A stretch of DNA of 64,000 nucleotides from CALDSL01 sp039810245 (lineage in GTDB: Bacteria; Chloroflexota; Anaerolineae; Anaerolineales; Anaerolineaceae): NCBI GenBank assembly GCA_039810245.1, contig JBDHWQ010000008.1, positions 84,332 through 148,331 of the forward strand, given 5' to 3'. The notes below the pieces were generated by a model, which did no database searches, was not told the DNA's origin, and saw nothing but the letters and a program-made list of their open reading frames with translations. Position numbers and translations under genes: made by a program. This document shows positions 48,937 to 57,500 of this stretch, piece after piece. Numbering within the stretch: the stretch's first letter is position 1; each line of letters begins with the position of its first letter.

Positions 48937-50053
48937 GTACCCGCCGGTAGGCGGCGGGGGCGGGCGCGTGGCCCAGGACCTGTGCCAGGGGCTGGCGCGG
49001 CGCGGCCACCAGGTGCGCGTGCTGACCGCCGCCTGGGGCGACCTGCCGCGCCGCCAGGATGACACCGGGGTAGAGGTGCTGCGGCTGCCTTCGCTGCGCC
49101 GCGAGCCGTTCCGCGCCGGGCTGGCAGCCATGGCGGGTTATGCCTGGGCCGCGTTTTGGGCCGGCTGGAAGCACATACGCGCGTGGAAACCGGACGTAAT
49201 GCACGTGCACTTCGCCGTGCCGGCCGGCGCGCCGGCCTGGCTGCTGAGCCGGCTGACCGGCGTGCCCTACGTGCTCACCGCGCACCTGGGTGACGTGCCC
49301 GGGGGCACGCCCGAAAAAACCGGGCGCTGGTTCCGGCTGATCTACCCATTCACCCCGCCCATCTGGCGCGGGGCGGCGCGCGCCGTGGCCGTCAGCGGGT
49401 TCACCTGCGAGCTGGCGCTGCGCCATTACCCCGTGCCGGTGCAGGTGATTTTCAACGGCGTGGACCTGGACGCGCTCGACCCGGGCGAGATTCACGTTCA
49501 CCAGCCGCCGCGCATCGTTTTTGCCGGGCGGTTTATGGCGCAGAAAGATCCGCTGCAGGTGATCCGCGCGCTGGATGCGGTGCGCGACCTGCCCTGGCAG
49601 TGCGCCATGTTGGGCGACGGCCCCCTGCGCCCTGCTGTCCAGGCCGAGGTCGAGCGCCTGGGGCTGCGCGAGCGGGTCGAGCTGCCCGGCTGGGTGCCGC
49701 CGGAAGACGTGCTGCGCTGTTTCCGCGATAGCGACATCCTGTTCATGCCGTCGCTGTCGGAAGGGCTGCCGGTGGTGGGGGTGCAGGCCATGGCGCTGGG
49801 CCTGGCGCTGGTGGTCAGCCGGGTGGGCGGCTGGAGCGACCTGGTGCAGCCGGGAGAGAACGGCGAGATGGTGACCTCCGGCGACAGCGCCGGTTTTGCC
49901 GCCGCGCTGCGCCACCTGCTCAGCGACCCGGCGGCGCTGCTGGCGGCGCGCCGGTCTGGCCGCGCGCTGGCGCGCAACTTTGACCTGGAAAGCATCGTGG
50001 CGGCATACGAAGATGTGCTGGCGCGCGCCGCGAAGAACGAGAGCATGCCGTGA
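48911..50053 (+). CDS. Glycosyltransferase family 4
   Basis: A 380-aa GT-B enzyme: FCHEYPPVGGGGGRVAQDL at the N-terminus, VMHVHFAVPAG, the hinge VIFNGVDLDALDPG and the donor site MPSLSEGLPVVGVQAMALGLALVVS with the E-x7-E pattern. Substrates unknown. ATG 48911 overlaps the previous gene by 26 nt and its stop overlaps the next GTG start by 4 nt. Confidence 0.9.
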   Translation: MRVLVFCHEYPPVGGGGGRVAQDLCQGLARRGHQVRVLTAAWGDLPRRQDDTGVEVLRLPSLRREPFRAGLAAMAGYAWAAFWAGWKHIRAWKPDVMHVHFAVPAGAPAWLLSRLTGVPYVLTAHLGDVPGGTPEKTGRWFRLIYPFTPPIWRGAARAVAVSGFTCELALRHYPVPVQVIFNGVDLDALDPGEIHVHQPPRIVFAGRFMAQKDPLQVIRALDAVRDLPWQCAMLGDGPLRPAVQAEVERLGLRERVELPGWVPPEDVLRCFRDSDILFMPSLSEGLPVVGVQAMALGLALVVSRVGGWSDLVQPGENGEMVTSGDSAGFAAALRHLLSDPAALLAARRSGRALARNFDLESIVAAYEDVLARAAKNESMP

Positions 50054-51765
50054 TCGAAATCCCCTACGTCACACTGACTGAAGCCGTGATCACCCGCGCC
50101 GCGCGCACGCCGGACGCGGTCAGCGTTATCTTCCAGAATGACGACGGCAGCGAAAACACGATCACCGCGGGCGAATTTCACGCGCGCAACCAGGCCTATG
50201 CCGCGGCATTGCGCGCGGCCGGCGTGGGGCCGGGCGACCTGGTGATTTTGGTGCTGAAGCACAGTGAGACGCTGCTTTCTGCCTTCTGGGGCGCAATGTA
50301 CCTGGGCGCGATTGCTTCAATCTTTCCCTTCCTGACCGAAAAGCTGGACCCGCAGCTCTACCAGCAGCGGGTGAAGGCGCTGGTGACCCAGGAAGAGGCG
50401 CGCGCGGTGATTACCTTCCCCGAGTTCCACGCCGAGTTGAGCGTGCTGCTGTCTGACACCGGCTGCCGCGTGTTAAACAGCGACGCGGTGAACGCCGCGC
50501 CGGCGGCCGGAGCGGAGATTGGACCCGCGGCCGCAGGCGCGGAAAGCATCGCTTTCCTGCAGCACTCCAGCGGCACCACCGGTTTGCAAAAGGGCGTGGC
50601 GCTGGCGCATGGCGCGGTGCTCAACCAGGTGCGCGCCTACGGGCAGGCGATTGACCTGCGCCAAGGCGACGTGGTGGTGAGCTGGCTGCCGCTGTACCAC
50701 GACATGGGGCTGATCGCCGGGTTTGTGATGCCGCTGGTGGCGGGCGTGCCGCTGGTGCTCATGTCGCCGTTCACCTGGGTGCGCAGCCCGAAGCTGCTGA
50801 TGCAGGCGGTCAGTGCGCACCGCGGCACGCTGGCCTGGCTGCCAAATTTTGCCTACAATCATTCGGTGCGCGGCATCCGCGAGCGCGACATGCAGGATTT
50901 GGACCTTAGCAGCCTGCGCATGGTGATCAACTGCTCCGAGCCGGTGCGCAACGACAGCCAGCAGATGTTCCTCGAGCGCTTTGCGCCTTACGGGCTGCGC
51001 GAGAGCGCGCTGGCGGCGTGCTACGCGATGGCCGAAAACACCTTCGCGGTGACACAAACCCGCCCGGGTGAGCCGCCGCGCGTCGACTGGGTGGTGACCG
51101 GCGCACTGCAAAGCGAGCGCCGCGCCGTGCCCGGCCTGCTGGAAGAAAGGACCGGCGCGGACGTCAACGTACTGACGCCGATGGTGAGCTGCGGCGCGCC
51201 GATTCCGGGTACGGATGTGCGCATCGTGAATGAAGCCCGCCAGCCGCTGCCCGAGCGCCAGGTGGGCGAGGTGGCGCTGCGCAGCAACTGCATGTTGAGC
51301 AGCTACTACCACCGCGAGGACGCCACCGCCGCGGCCCTGCAGGACGGCTGGTACTTCACCGGCGACATCGGCTACCTGGCGGATGGCGAGCTATATATTT
51401 CCGGCCGTAAGAAAGATATGATCATTGTGGGTGGCAAAAACATCTTCCCGCAGGACCTGGAAGCGCTTGCTAACGGCGTGCCGGGGCTGTACCCGGGGCG
51501 CAGCGTGGCTTTTGGCATCAACGACGAGCGCCTGGGGTCGGAAGCGGTGGTGATGGTGTGCGAGCTGGAAGACGAAAACACCGGCGCAGACGCGCGCGCC
51601 GAGATCGAGCGCGAGCTGCGCCAGCGCGTGGTAAAGCAGACCGAGATCGCGCTGGGCGACGTGCTCCTGGTGGGCGGGCGCTGGCTGATCAAGACGTCCA
51701 GCGGCAAGATTGCGCGCAACGACAACCGCCAGAAGTATTTCGAGCACAAGGCGCAGGCCGGGTAA
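50050..51765 (+). CDS. Fatty acyl-AMP ligase-like adenylating enzyme
   Basis: ANL superfamily, 571 aa. P-loop-like FLQHSSGTTGLQKGVALAH (about residue 173), SWLPLYHDMGLIAGF and NCSEPVRNDSQQMF match the FAAL group, and the C-terminal hinge and Lys are in YISGRKKDMIIVGGKNIFPQDLE and IKTSSGKIARND. FAALs form acyl-adenylates and hand them to an acyl carrier protein; no carrier protein gene is adjacent. In this setting it may activate an acid for acylating a glycan or lipid. GTG 50050 overlaps the previous stop. Confidence 0.85.
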   Translation: MIEIPYVTLTEAVITRAARTPDAVSVIFQNDDGSENTITAGEFHARNQAYAAALRAAGVGPGDLVILVLKHSETLLSAFWGAMYLGAIASIFPFLTEKLDPQLYQQRVKALVTQEEARAVITFPEFHAELSVLLSDTGCRVLNSDAVNAAPAAGAEIGPAAAGAESIAFLQHSSGTTGLQKGVALAHGAVLNQVRAYGQAIDLRQGDVVVSWLPLYHDMGLIAGFVMPLVAGVPLVLMSPFTWVRSPKLLMQAVSAHRGTLAWLPNFAYNHSVRGIRERDMQDLDLSSLRMVINCSEPVRNDSQQMFLERFAPYGLRESALAACYAMAENTFAVTQTRPGEPPRVDWVVTGALQSERRAVPGLLEERTGADVNVLTPMVSCGAPIPGTDVRIVNEARQPLPERQVGEVALRSNCMLSSYYHREDATAAALQDGWYFTGDIGYLADGELYISGRKKDMIIVGGKNIFPQDLEALANGVPGLYPGRSVAFGINDERLGSEAVVMVCELEDENTGADARAEIERELRQRVVKQTEIALGDVLLVGGRWLIKTSSGKIARNDNRQKYFEHKAQAG

Positions 51766-51774
51766 AGCGCGCGC

Positions 51775-53262
51775 ATGGGAACCGGCGCGATCGCCTGGGT
51801 GCGGAGCGAATGGGCGCGGCTGCGTGATAACAAGCTGATCGCCAATGCCAGCGTGTATATTTCGGGCAGCTTTGTGCAGCGCGCCTTTGAGTTCCTGCTC
51901 ATCCCGCTGTGGACCAGCTACCTGAGCACCGCCGACTATGGCATCGTCGGGGCGATGACCTCGTACAGCTCGATTATTTTCAACGTGCTGCTGCTGGGCC
52001 TGTCGGGAGCAATCACGCGCAAGTATTACGAGTACCTGGACGATCCTGAGGAGCGCCGGCGCTATATCAGCACGGTGGCAGTGTTCCAGATCGTGGCGGC
52101 TTTCGCGTTCACCTTCCTGCTCGACAGGCTAGGCCCGATCATCTGGGCGGCCATGCGGCTGGAGAACATCCCCTTCGATCCGTACGTGCGGTTGATGATC
52201 TGGTGGTCTTACCTGCGCACGCTGATCCAGATCCCCATGTCGCTGTACCAGACCCAGCAGCGCGCGGGAAGGTATATGTGGGTGCAGTACAGCACCTTCC
52301 TGGCCAACGTGGGGCTGGCGCTGCTGCTGGTGGTGGGGCTGCGGCAGGGCGCAGCCGGGCAGATGTGGGCCAACTTCCTGGCGGCGCTGGCGGTGGGGTT
52401 GACCTTCACCGTGCTGATGCTGCGCGAGTGGTTCGTGGCCGCTTTCGTCTGGAAGTACGTGCGTTCGGCGCTGGCTTACGGGCTGCCGCTGGTGGTGCAG
52501 GCCGTCACCGGCTGGACCATTAACCAGGCCGGGCGGGTGATTTTGCAGTGGAACGTCAGCCTGAGCGAGCTGGGTGTGTACACGCTGGGCTACAACCTGG
52601 GCCTGGTGATGAACGTGCTGGTGATGGCCATCTACCAGGCATGGATGCCGTTCTACTTCCGCATGATGGAAAAAGACCTTAACCCTAACCGCTCGATGCG
52701 GCGCATCGTCAGCATTTACATCGCGCTGCTGGGGGGCATCTGCCTGCTGGGAATCCTGTACGCGGGCGATATCGTGCACCTGCTGGTACCGGAGAAGTAT
52801 TACCCGGCCGTGCCCTACGTGGGGCCGGTGCTGTTGGGCTACTTCTTTTCGGGCCTGTATTATTTCGCCATTTCCCCGGCGTATTTCTACAAAAAGACGC
52901 GGCTGGTACCGCTGCCCACCGGCTTTGCCGCGGCGGTCAACGTGGCGCTCAACCTGTACGCCATCCCGCGCTGGGGTGGCATCGGCTCGGCATGGGCCAC
53001 CCTGGTCACCTACGCGCTGCTGATGCTCACCGCGCTGGCGGTGGGGCAGCGCTACCAACGCGTGGATTACCCCTTTGGGCGTTACCTGCTGGTGCTGGGC
53101 CTGCTGACCGGGGCGATCTTCTTTGCCGCGCTGTTCACCCCGCTGACGCTGGGTGGGCTGGTGGCCAAAACCCTGGCGCTGCTGGTTTACGCGGCCGCGG
53201 CGGGCGGGCTGCTGCTCTACCCGGCGCTGCGCCGCAGGCCGGGCGCGGATATGCAGCCGTGA
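51775..53262 (+). CDS. Polysaccharide flippase (Wzx/MurJ-type), second copy
   Basis: A 495-aa membrane protein with about 14 hydrophobic helices. Typical start LIANASVYISGSFVQRAFEFLLIPLWTSYLS split over helix 1, and YYPAVPYVGPVLLGYFFSG later. It is expected to flip lipid-linked oligosaccharide. It starts 9 nt after the acyl-AMP ligase and its stop overlaps the next GTG gene by 4 nt. Confidence 0.87.
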   Translation: MGTGAIAWVRSEWARLRDNKLIANASVYISGSFVQRAFEFLLIPLWTSYLSTADYGIVGAMTSYSSIIFNVLLLGLSGAITRKYYEYLDDPEERRRYISTVAVFQIVAAFAFTFLLDRLGPIIWAAMRLENIPFDPYVRLMIWWSYLRTLIQIPMSLYQTQQRAGRYMWVQYSTFLANVGLALLLVVGLRQGAAGQMWANFLAALAVGLTFTVLMLREWFVAAFVWKYVRSALAYGLPLVVQAVTGWTINQAGRVILQWNVSLSELGVYTLGYNLGLVMNVLVMAIYQAWMPFYFRMMEKDLNPNRSMRRIVSIYIALLGGICLLGILYAGDIVHLLVPEKYYPAVPYVGPVLLGYFFSGLYYFAISPAYFYKKTRLVPLPTGFAAAVNVALNLYAIPRWGGIGSAWATLVTYALLMLTALAVGQRYQRVDYPFGRYLLVLGLLTGAIFFAALFTPLTLGGLVAKTLALLVYAAAAGGLLLYPALRRRPGADMQP

Positions 53263-54161
53263 GCGCCCGGTTGGCGTTGTACGTCACGCTGTACCCGCAG
53301 GCTTTTCCCTACTTTGCGGACTGGTTCCGCTCGCTGCGCGCGCAGACCGACAGGGACGTGGATGTGTGGATCGGGCTGGACCGCGCCGCGCCGGAAAACG
53401 CCTGGGAGCTGGCCGGTGAGCGCTTTGACTTTACACCGGTGGCGGCCGGCCCGGAGATGAGCGTGGCCGGGCTGCGCCAGAAAGTCTTTGCGCAGATGGC
53501 GGAGCAGTACGAGGGCGTGATCTTCACTGACCCGGACGACTGGATGCTGCCCGAGCGGGTGGCGCAGGCGCGCGCCGACCTGGAGCGCTGGGACGCGGTG
53601 GCGTGCGCCATGCGCATTGTGCGCACCGATGGGCGCGATTTGGGGCGGACGTTCACCCTGCCGGCCGGGGCGGTGCTGGAAGAGGGGCTGCTGGAGCGCA
53701 ACGTATTTGGCCTGTCCAATACCGCTTACCGCAGCGACCTGCTGCGCCGGCTGCTGCCTATTCCGGATGGCATCGTGCTGGTGGACTGGCTGCTGGCGGC
53801 GCGCGCCTGGGCGCTGGGCGCGCGGTTGGGCTTTCAGCCGCGTGAGTTGATGGCTTACCGCCAGTACGAGCAGAATACGGCGCGGGTGCTGCCGCCGTTC
53901 AACAAGGCGCACGTGCAGCGCGGGATCGAGCTGGTGCTGGAGCATTACGCGCGCATGCTGGCCTGGCCGATGCTGCCCGCCGCGGCGCGGGAGCGGTTGC
54001 AGGCAGCGGATGCACGCTCGCGGGGGTTCGCGGCCTGGTTTGCGGACGGCGCGCACCAGGCGGAGTACCTGACCGCGCTCAACGCGCTGCCCGGCGGGCA
54101 CATCTGGTGGGATTTCGTCGCCCACCCGGCGCTGGCGGGTTTGTGGAATCGCCAAACATAA
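53259..54161 (+). CDS. Glycosyltransferase, GT-A type
   Basis: A 300-aa protein with GT-A features: LALYVTLYPQAFPYFADW at the start, VWIGLDRAAPENAW, the DxD-like IFTDPDDWMLPERV (about residue 88) and a conserved-looking VLVDWLLAARAW. Resembles small GT2-type transferases that act on surface glycans; assignment is moderate. GTG 53259 overlaps the flippase stop. It ends the transcript before a new promoter at 54272. Confidence 0.7.
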   Translation: MSARLALYVTLYPQAFPYFADWFRSLRAQTDRDVDVWIGLDRAAPENAWELAGERFDFTPVAAGPEMSVAGLRQKVFAQMAEQYEGVIFTDPDDWMLPERVAQARADLERWDAVACAMRIVRTDGRDLGRTFTLPAGAVLEEGLLERNVFGLSNTAYRSDLLRRLLPIPDGIVLVDWLLAARAWALGARLGFQPRELMAYRQYEQNTARVLPPFNKAHVQRGIELVLEHYARMLAWPMLPAAARERLQAADARSRGFAAWFADGAHQAEYLTALNALPGGHIWWDFVAHPALAGLWNRQT

Positions 54162-54271
54162 AGCGAGTGTTTATCTCGTTCGCGCGTCCCTTCGGACATG
54201 GGAATGAGATGGCAACCCAACCTGCCAGAGCTGACGCCCGGGAAATGGCAAAACGATGGCCTGAGAAGGGG

Positions 54272-54280
54272 TGTTATAAT
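54272..54280 (+). promoter_or_regulatory. Extended -10 promoter of the LegB-type operon
   Basis: TGTTATAAT (hexamer 54275-54280) 29 nt before ATG 54310. No good -35. Confidence 0.6.
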
Positions 54281-54309
54281 AAGCCATCCGGCGGTGGAGA
54301 ATTTAAAGG

Positions 54310-55392
54310 ATGCGCTCTCAGGTGGATGTTGAAGCCCGTTTACAACAACTGATTATCCCGGCGACATTATCGGTGCTGGAGGCAGTCGAAGTGATGGACC
54401 GCTGCGGCAGCGCCAGCCTGCTGGTATGCGACGCGGAGCGCCGCCTGCAAACCGTGCTGGCGGCCGGGGATGTGCGCGAAGCAATGCTGCGCGGCGAGCC
54501 GCTAAACCAGCCGTGCAGTCAGGTGGCGGCATCCGCGCCATTGACTGCGATGCACCCGGTGAGCGCGGAAGACGAGCGCCGGCTGGCGGAATATGTTACG
54601 CGCGATTCCGCCGACCTGATCCCGGTGGTGGATGGAGATGGTCGCGTGGTGGACGTGTACCTGCGCGCCGACCTGGCGCATAATGACCGCGCGCCGCTTT
54701 CGGCGGTGATCATGGCTGGCGGCTCGGGGGTGCGGCTGCGCCCGCTGACCGATTCCCTGCCCAAGGTGATGCTGCCAGTGGGCGGGCGCCCGCTGCTGGA
54801 AATCACCATAGGCCGGCTGCGCGACGCCGGTATCCGCCACATCTATATCTCCACGCATTATTTGGGCGACAGGATTATCCAGGCCATCGGCGATGGCAGC
54901 CAGTTTGGCGTGCAGATTGAATACCTGCACGAAGATATGCCGCTGGGCACAGCCGGCGGGCTGAGCCTGATTGGCGCGGCCAGCGAGCCGCTGCTGGTGA
55001 TCAACGGCGATATCCTCACCCGGCTGGATTTCCGCGCCATGTTTGCCTTTCACTGTCGCCATGGCGCGGCGCTGAGCCTGGGCGTGCGTACCTGCGCGTT
55101 CCAGATCCCCTACGGCGTGGTGGATTGCAGCGGGGTAGAGATCAGCGGGGTGCGCGAAAAGCCGGTCATTGGTCTGACGGTCAATGCCGGCGTGTACCTG
55201 CTCGATCCGGTCGCGCAGCAGCTCATCCCCCAGGGCCAGCGCCTGGATATGCCCGACCTGGTCAATATGCTGGTGGAGCATGGGCAGCACGTGGTGAAAT
55301 TCCCGATTATCGAGTACTGGCAGGATATTGGCCAGCACGCGGATTACGAAAAAGTGCAACGCGACGTTCAGGACGGCAGGGTACAGGCATGA
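54310..55392 (+). CDS. CBS-domain sugar nucleotidyltransferase (PtmE/LegD-like)
   Basis: A 360-aa fusion: two CBS motifs (residues ~10-125; SASLLVCDAERRLQTVLAAGD) followed by a nucleotidyltransferase with AVIMAGGSGVRLRPLTDSLPK (split signature) and NGDILTRLDF. Campylobacter PtmE has the same layout and makes GDP-linked amino sugar for legionaminic acid. The next gene, a LegB homolog, overlaps by 4 nt, which supports that role. The CBS pair may sense a nucleotide. Confidence 0.87.
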   Translation: MRSQVDVEARLQQLIIPATLSVLEAVEVMDRCGSASLLVCDAERRLQTVLAAGDVREAMLRGEPLNQPCSQVAASAPLTAMHPVSAEDERRLAEYVTRDSADLIPVVDGDGRVVDVYLRADLAHNDRAPLSAVIMAGGSGVRLRPLTDSLPKVMLPVGGRPLLEITIGRLRDAGIRHIYISTHYLGDRIIQAIGDGSQFGVQIEYLHEDMPLGTAGGLSLIGAASEPLLVINGDILTRLDFRAMFAFHCRHGAALSLGVRTCAFQIPYGVVDCSGVEISGVREKPVIGLTVNAGVYLLDPVAQQLIPQGQRLDMPDLVNMLVEHGQHVVKFPIIEYWQDIGQHADYEKVQRDVQDGRVQA

Positions 55393-56372
55393 GCTGGAAC
55401 GGAAAAAAGGTGCTGGTCACCGGGGCAGGCGGGTTTATTGGCAGCCACCTGGCCGAGCGGCTGGTGGAGCTGGGCGCCAGTGTGCGCGCCCTGGTGCATT
55501 ACAACGCGCTGGGCTCGTGGGGCTGGCTGGACGGCTCGCCGCTGGCGCGGGATATGGAAATCCTGGCCGGCGACGTGCGCGACCGTGAGAGCGTGCGCGT
55601 GGCTATCCAGGGCAGCGAGGTGGTCTTCCATTTGGCGGCGCTGATCGCCATACCATATTCCTATGTGGCGCCGGCCTCGTACGTGGAGACGAACATCAAC
55701 GGCACGCTGAACATCCTGCAGGCGGCGCGGCACGCGGGCGTGGCGCGGTTGGTGCACACTTCCACCAGCGAGACCTACGGCACGGCGCGCTACGCGCCCA
55801 TTGACGAGGATCATCCGCTGCACGGGCAGTCGCCCTACGCGGCCAGCAAGATTGGCGCGGATAAGATGGCCGAGGCGTTCTTCTGCTCGTTCAACGTGCC
55901 GCTGACCATCGTGCGCCCGTTTAACACCTTTGGGCCGCGCCAGTCGGTGCGCGCGGTCATCCCCACCATCATCACCCAACTGCTGGTAGGCAATGAGCTG
56001 CGCATGGGCAACCTGTACCCCACCCGCGACCTGAATTACGTGTCGAACACGGTGGAAGGCTTCCTGCGCGCCGCGCAGACCGACGCGGCGCTGGGGCAGG
56101 TGATCAACCTGGGTTCGGGGCGTGAGATCAGCATTGGCGAGCTGGCCGAGAAGATCGCGGCGATGATCGGCGTGGAGCTGCGGCTGCACAAAGACGCGCA
56201 GCGCGTGCGCCCCGAAAAGAGCGAGGTGGAGCGGCTGATCGCTGACAATTCGCTGGCCAAAAAGCTTTTGGACTGGGAGCCCGAGGTCAGCCTGGAACAG
56301 GGGCTGGAGCGCACGATTACCTGGGCGCGCGAGCACACCGTCAAGCGCCGCTCGGATGCGTATATCATCTAA
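55389..56372 (+). CDS. NAD-dependent 4,6-dehydratase (LegB-like)
   Basis: Extended SDR of 327 aa. Strong LegB features: VTGAGGFIGSHLAERLVELG, NALGSWGWLD, VVFHLAALIAIPYSYVAP, HTSTSETYGTARYAPIDEDH, catalytic SPYAASKIGADKMAE and FNTFGPRQSVRAVIPTIITQ. LegB removes water from GDP-GlcNAc to give the 4-keto-6-deoxy sugar in legionaminic acid synthesis. The later enzymes (LegC, LegG, LegI, LegF) are not in this window, so the sugar could also be a simpler 4-keto-6-deoxy HexNAc derivative. Confidence 0.88.
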   Translation: MSWNGKKVLVTGAGGFIGSHLAERLVELGASVRALVHYNALGSWGWLDGSPLARDMEILAGDVRDRESVRVAIQGSEVVFHLAALIAIPYSYVAPASYVETNINGTLNILQAARHAGVARLVHTSTSETYGTARYAPIDEDHPLHGQSPYAASKIGADKMAEAFFCSFNVPLTIVRPFNTFGPRQSVRAVIPTIITQLLVGNELRMGNLYPTRDLNYVSNTVEGFLRAAQTDAALGQVINLGSGREISIGELAEKIAAMIGVELRLHKDAQRVRPEKSEVERLIADNSLAKKLLDWEPEVSLEQGLERTITWAREHTVKRRSDAYII

Positions 56373-56390
56373 AGCTGGAGCCGGATAGCT

Positions 56391-57500
56391 GTGAGAATTG
56401 CCTATGTATCGCTGCACTGGCCGCGCGCCAAAAGCAGCGGGGTTGGAAAAAAGATCGACCAGCAGATGCGCGCGTGGCAGAACGCCGGACACGAGGCGCT
56501 GCTGTTCATGCACATGCACCCGCCGCGCGATTCCGAGCCGCTGGTGGAAGGCGAGCGCTTCGTCTACCTGCTGGCCGGCATGCTGCGCACCGAGTTGGAG
56601 CGCAGCCGCGCTATGCGCCGGCTGGTGGCCGCCGTGCGCCATTACCGCCCGGATATCATCTACCTGCGCTCGGCGATTTACACTTATCCGGCCCACCAGT
56701 TAGCATCTATCGCCCCGGTGGTGATGGAATTCAACACCAATGAGCTCAGCCAGCATGGTTACCTGGGGCGCTTTTACCGCGCCTACAGCCAGCTCACGCG
56801 CGGGCTGCTGATCGGCCGCGCCAGTGGGTTTGTGAGCATTTCGGATGAAATCGCTGCCAGCCCGGAGCTGGCGCGCACCGGCTGCCCGTCGGTGACGATT
56901 GGCAACAGCTACGATGTAGAAGAAGCGCAGCCGCTGCCCGCGCCCAATAACGCCGCCCCGCGGCTGGCCTTCGTTGGCTCGTCGGGCAACGTGTGGCACG
57001 GGGTGGAAAAGCTGGCCACGCTGGCCGAGCGCTACCCCGACCTGACGATCGACGTGGTGGGCTATGACGCGCTGGAAGGCGTGCCGCAGCCGCCGCCCAA
57101 CATCATCCTGCACGGCTACCAGACGGCGGCGGGTTACCTGCGCGTGCTGGCCCGGGCCGACGCGGCGTTTGGCTCGCTGGCACTGCACCGTATTGGCATG
57201 CTGGAAGGCTCGCCGCTCAAGAGCCGCGAGGCGCTGGCTTACGGGATCCCACTGATTCTGCCGTACCATGACGTGGACTTTGACGACCTGGAATGCGATT
57301 GGCTGCTCAAGATCCCCAACCGTGAAGACAACATCCGCACCCATGCGCAGGCCATATATGATTTTGCCTGGCGCATCCGCGGCCGCCGCGCTGACCGCGC
57401 GGTTGTGGAAGAGCGGGTGGGGGTGCGTGGTAAAGAACGCGAGCGGCTGGCATTTTTTGAGCGCGTGCTGGCCGCGCGCGGGGAGCACAAACCAGCATGA
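56391..57500 (+). CDS. Glycosyltransferase, GT-B type
   Basis: A 369-aa protein: IAYVSLHWPRAKSSGVGKKI at the start, DIIYLRSAIYTYP, FVSISDEIAAS and the C-terminal donor half with LAFVGSSGNVWHGVEK, LALHRIGMLEGSPLKSREALAYG (E-x7-E-like). GTG 56391 has GGAG about 12-15 nt upstream. It overlaps the next gene by 4 nt. Sugar unknown. Confidence 0.83.
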   Translation: MRIAYVSLHWPRAKSSGVGKKIDQQMRAWQNAGHEALLFMHMHPPRDSEPLVEGERFVYLLAGMLRTELERSRAMRRLVAAVRHYRPDIIYLRSAIYTYPAHQLASIAPVVMEFNTNELSQHGYLGRFYRAYSQLTRGLLIGRASGFVSISDEIAASPELARTGCPSVTIGNSYDVEEAQPLPAPNNAAPRLAFVGSSGNVWHGVEKLATLAERYPDLTIDVVGYDALEGVPQPPPNIILHGYQTAAGYLRVLARADAAFGSLALHRIGMLEGSPLKSREALAYGIPLILPYHDVDFDDLECDWLLKIPNREDNIRTHAQAIYDFAWRIRGRRADRAVVEERVGVRGKERERLAFFERVLAARGEHKPA

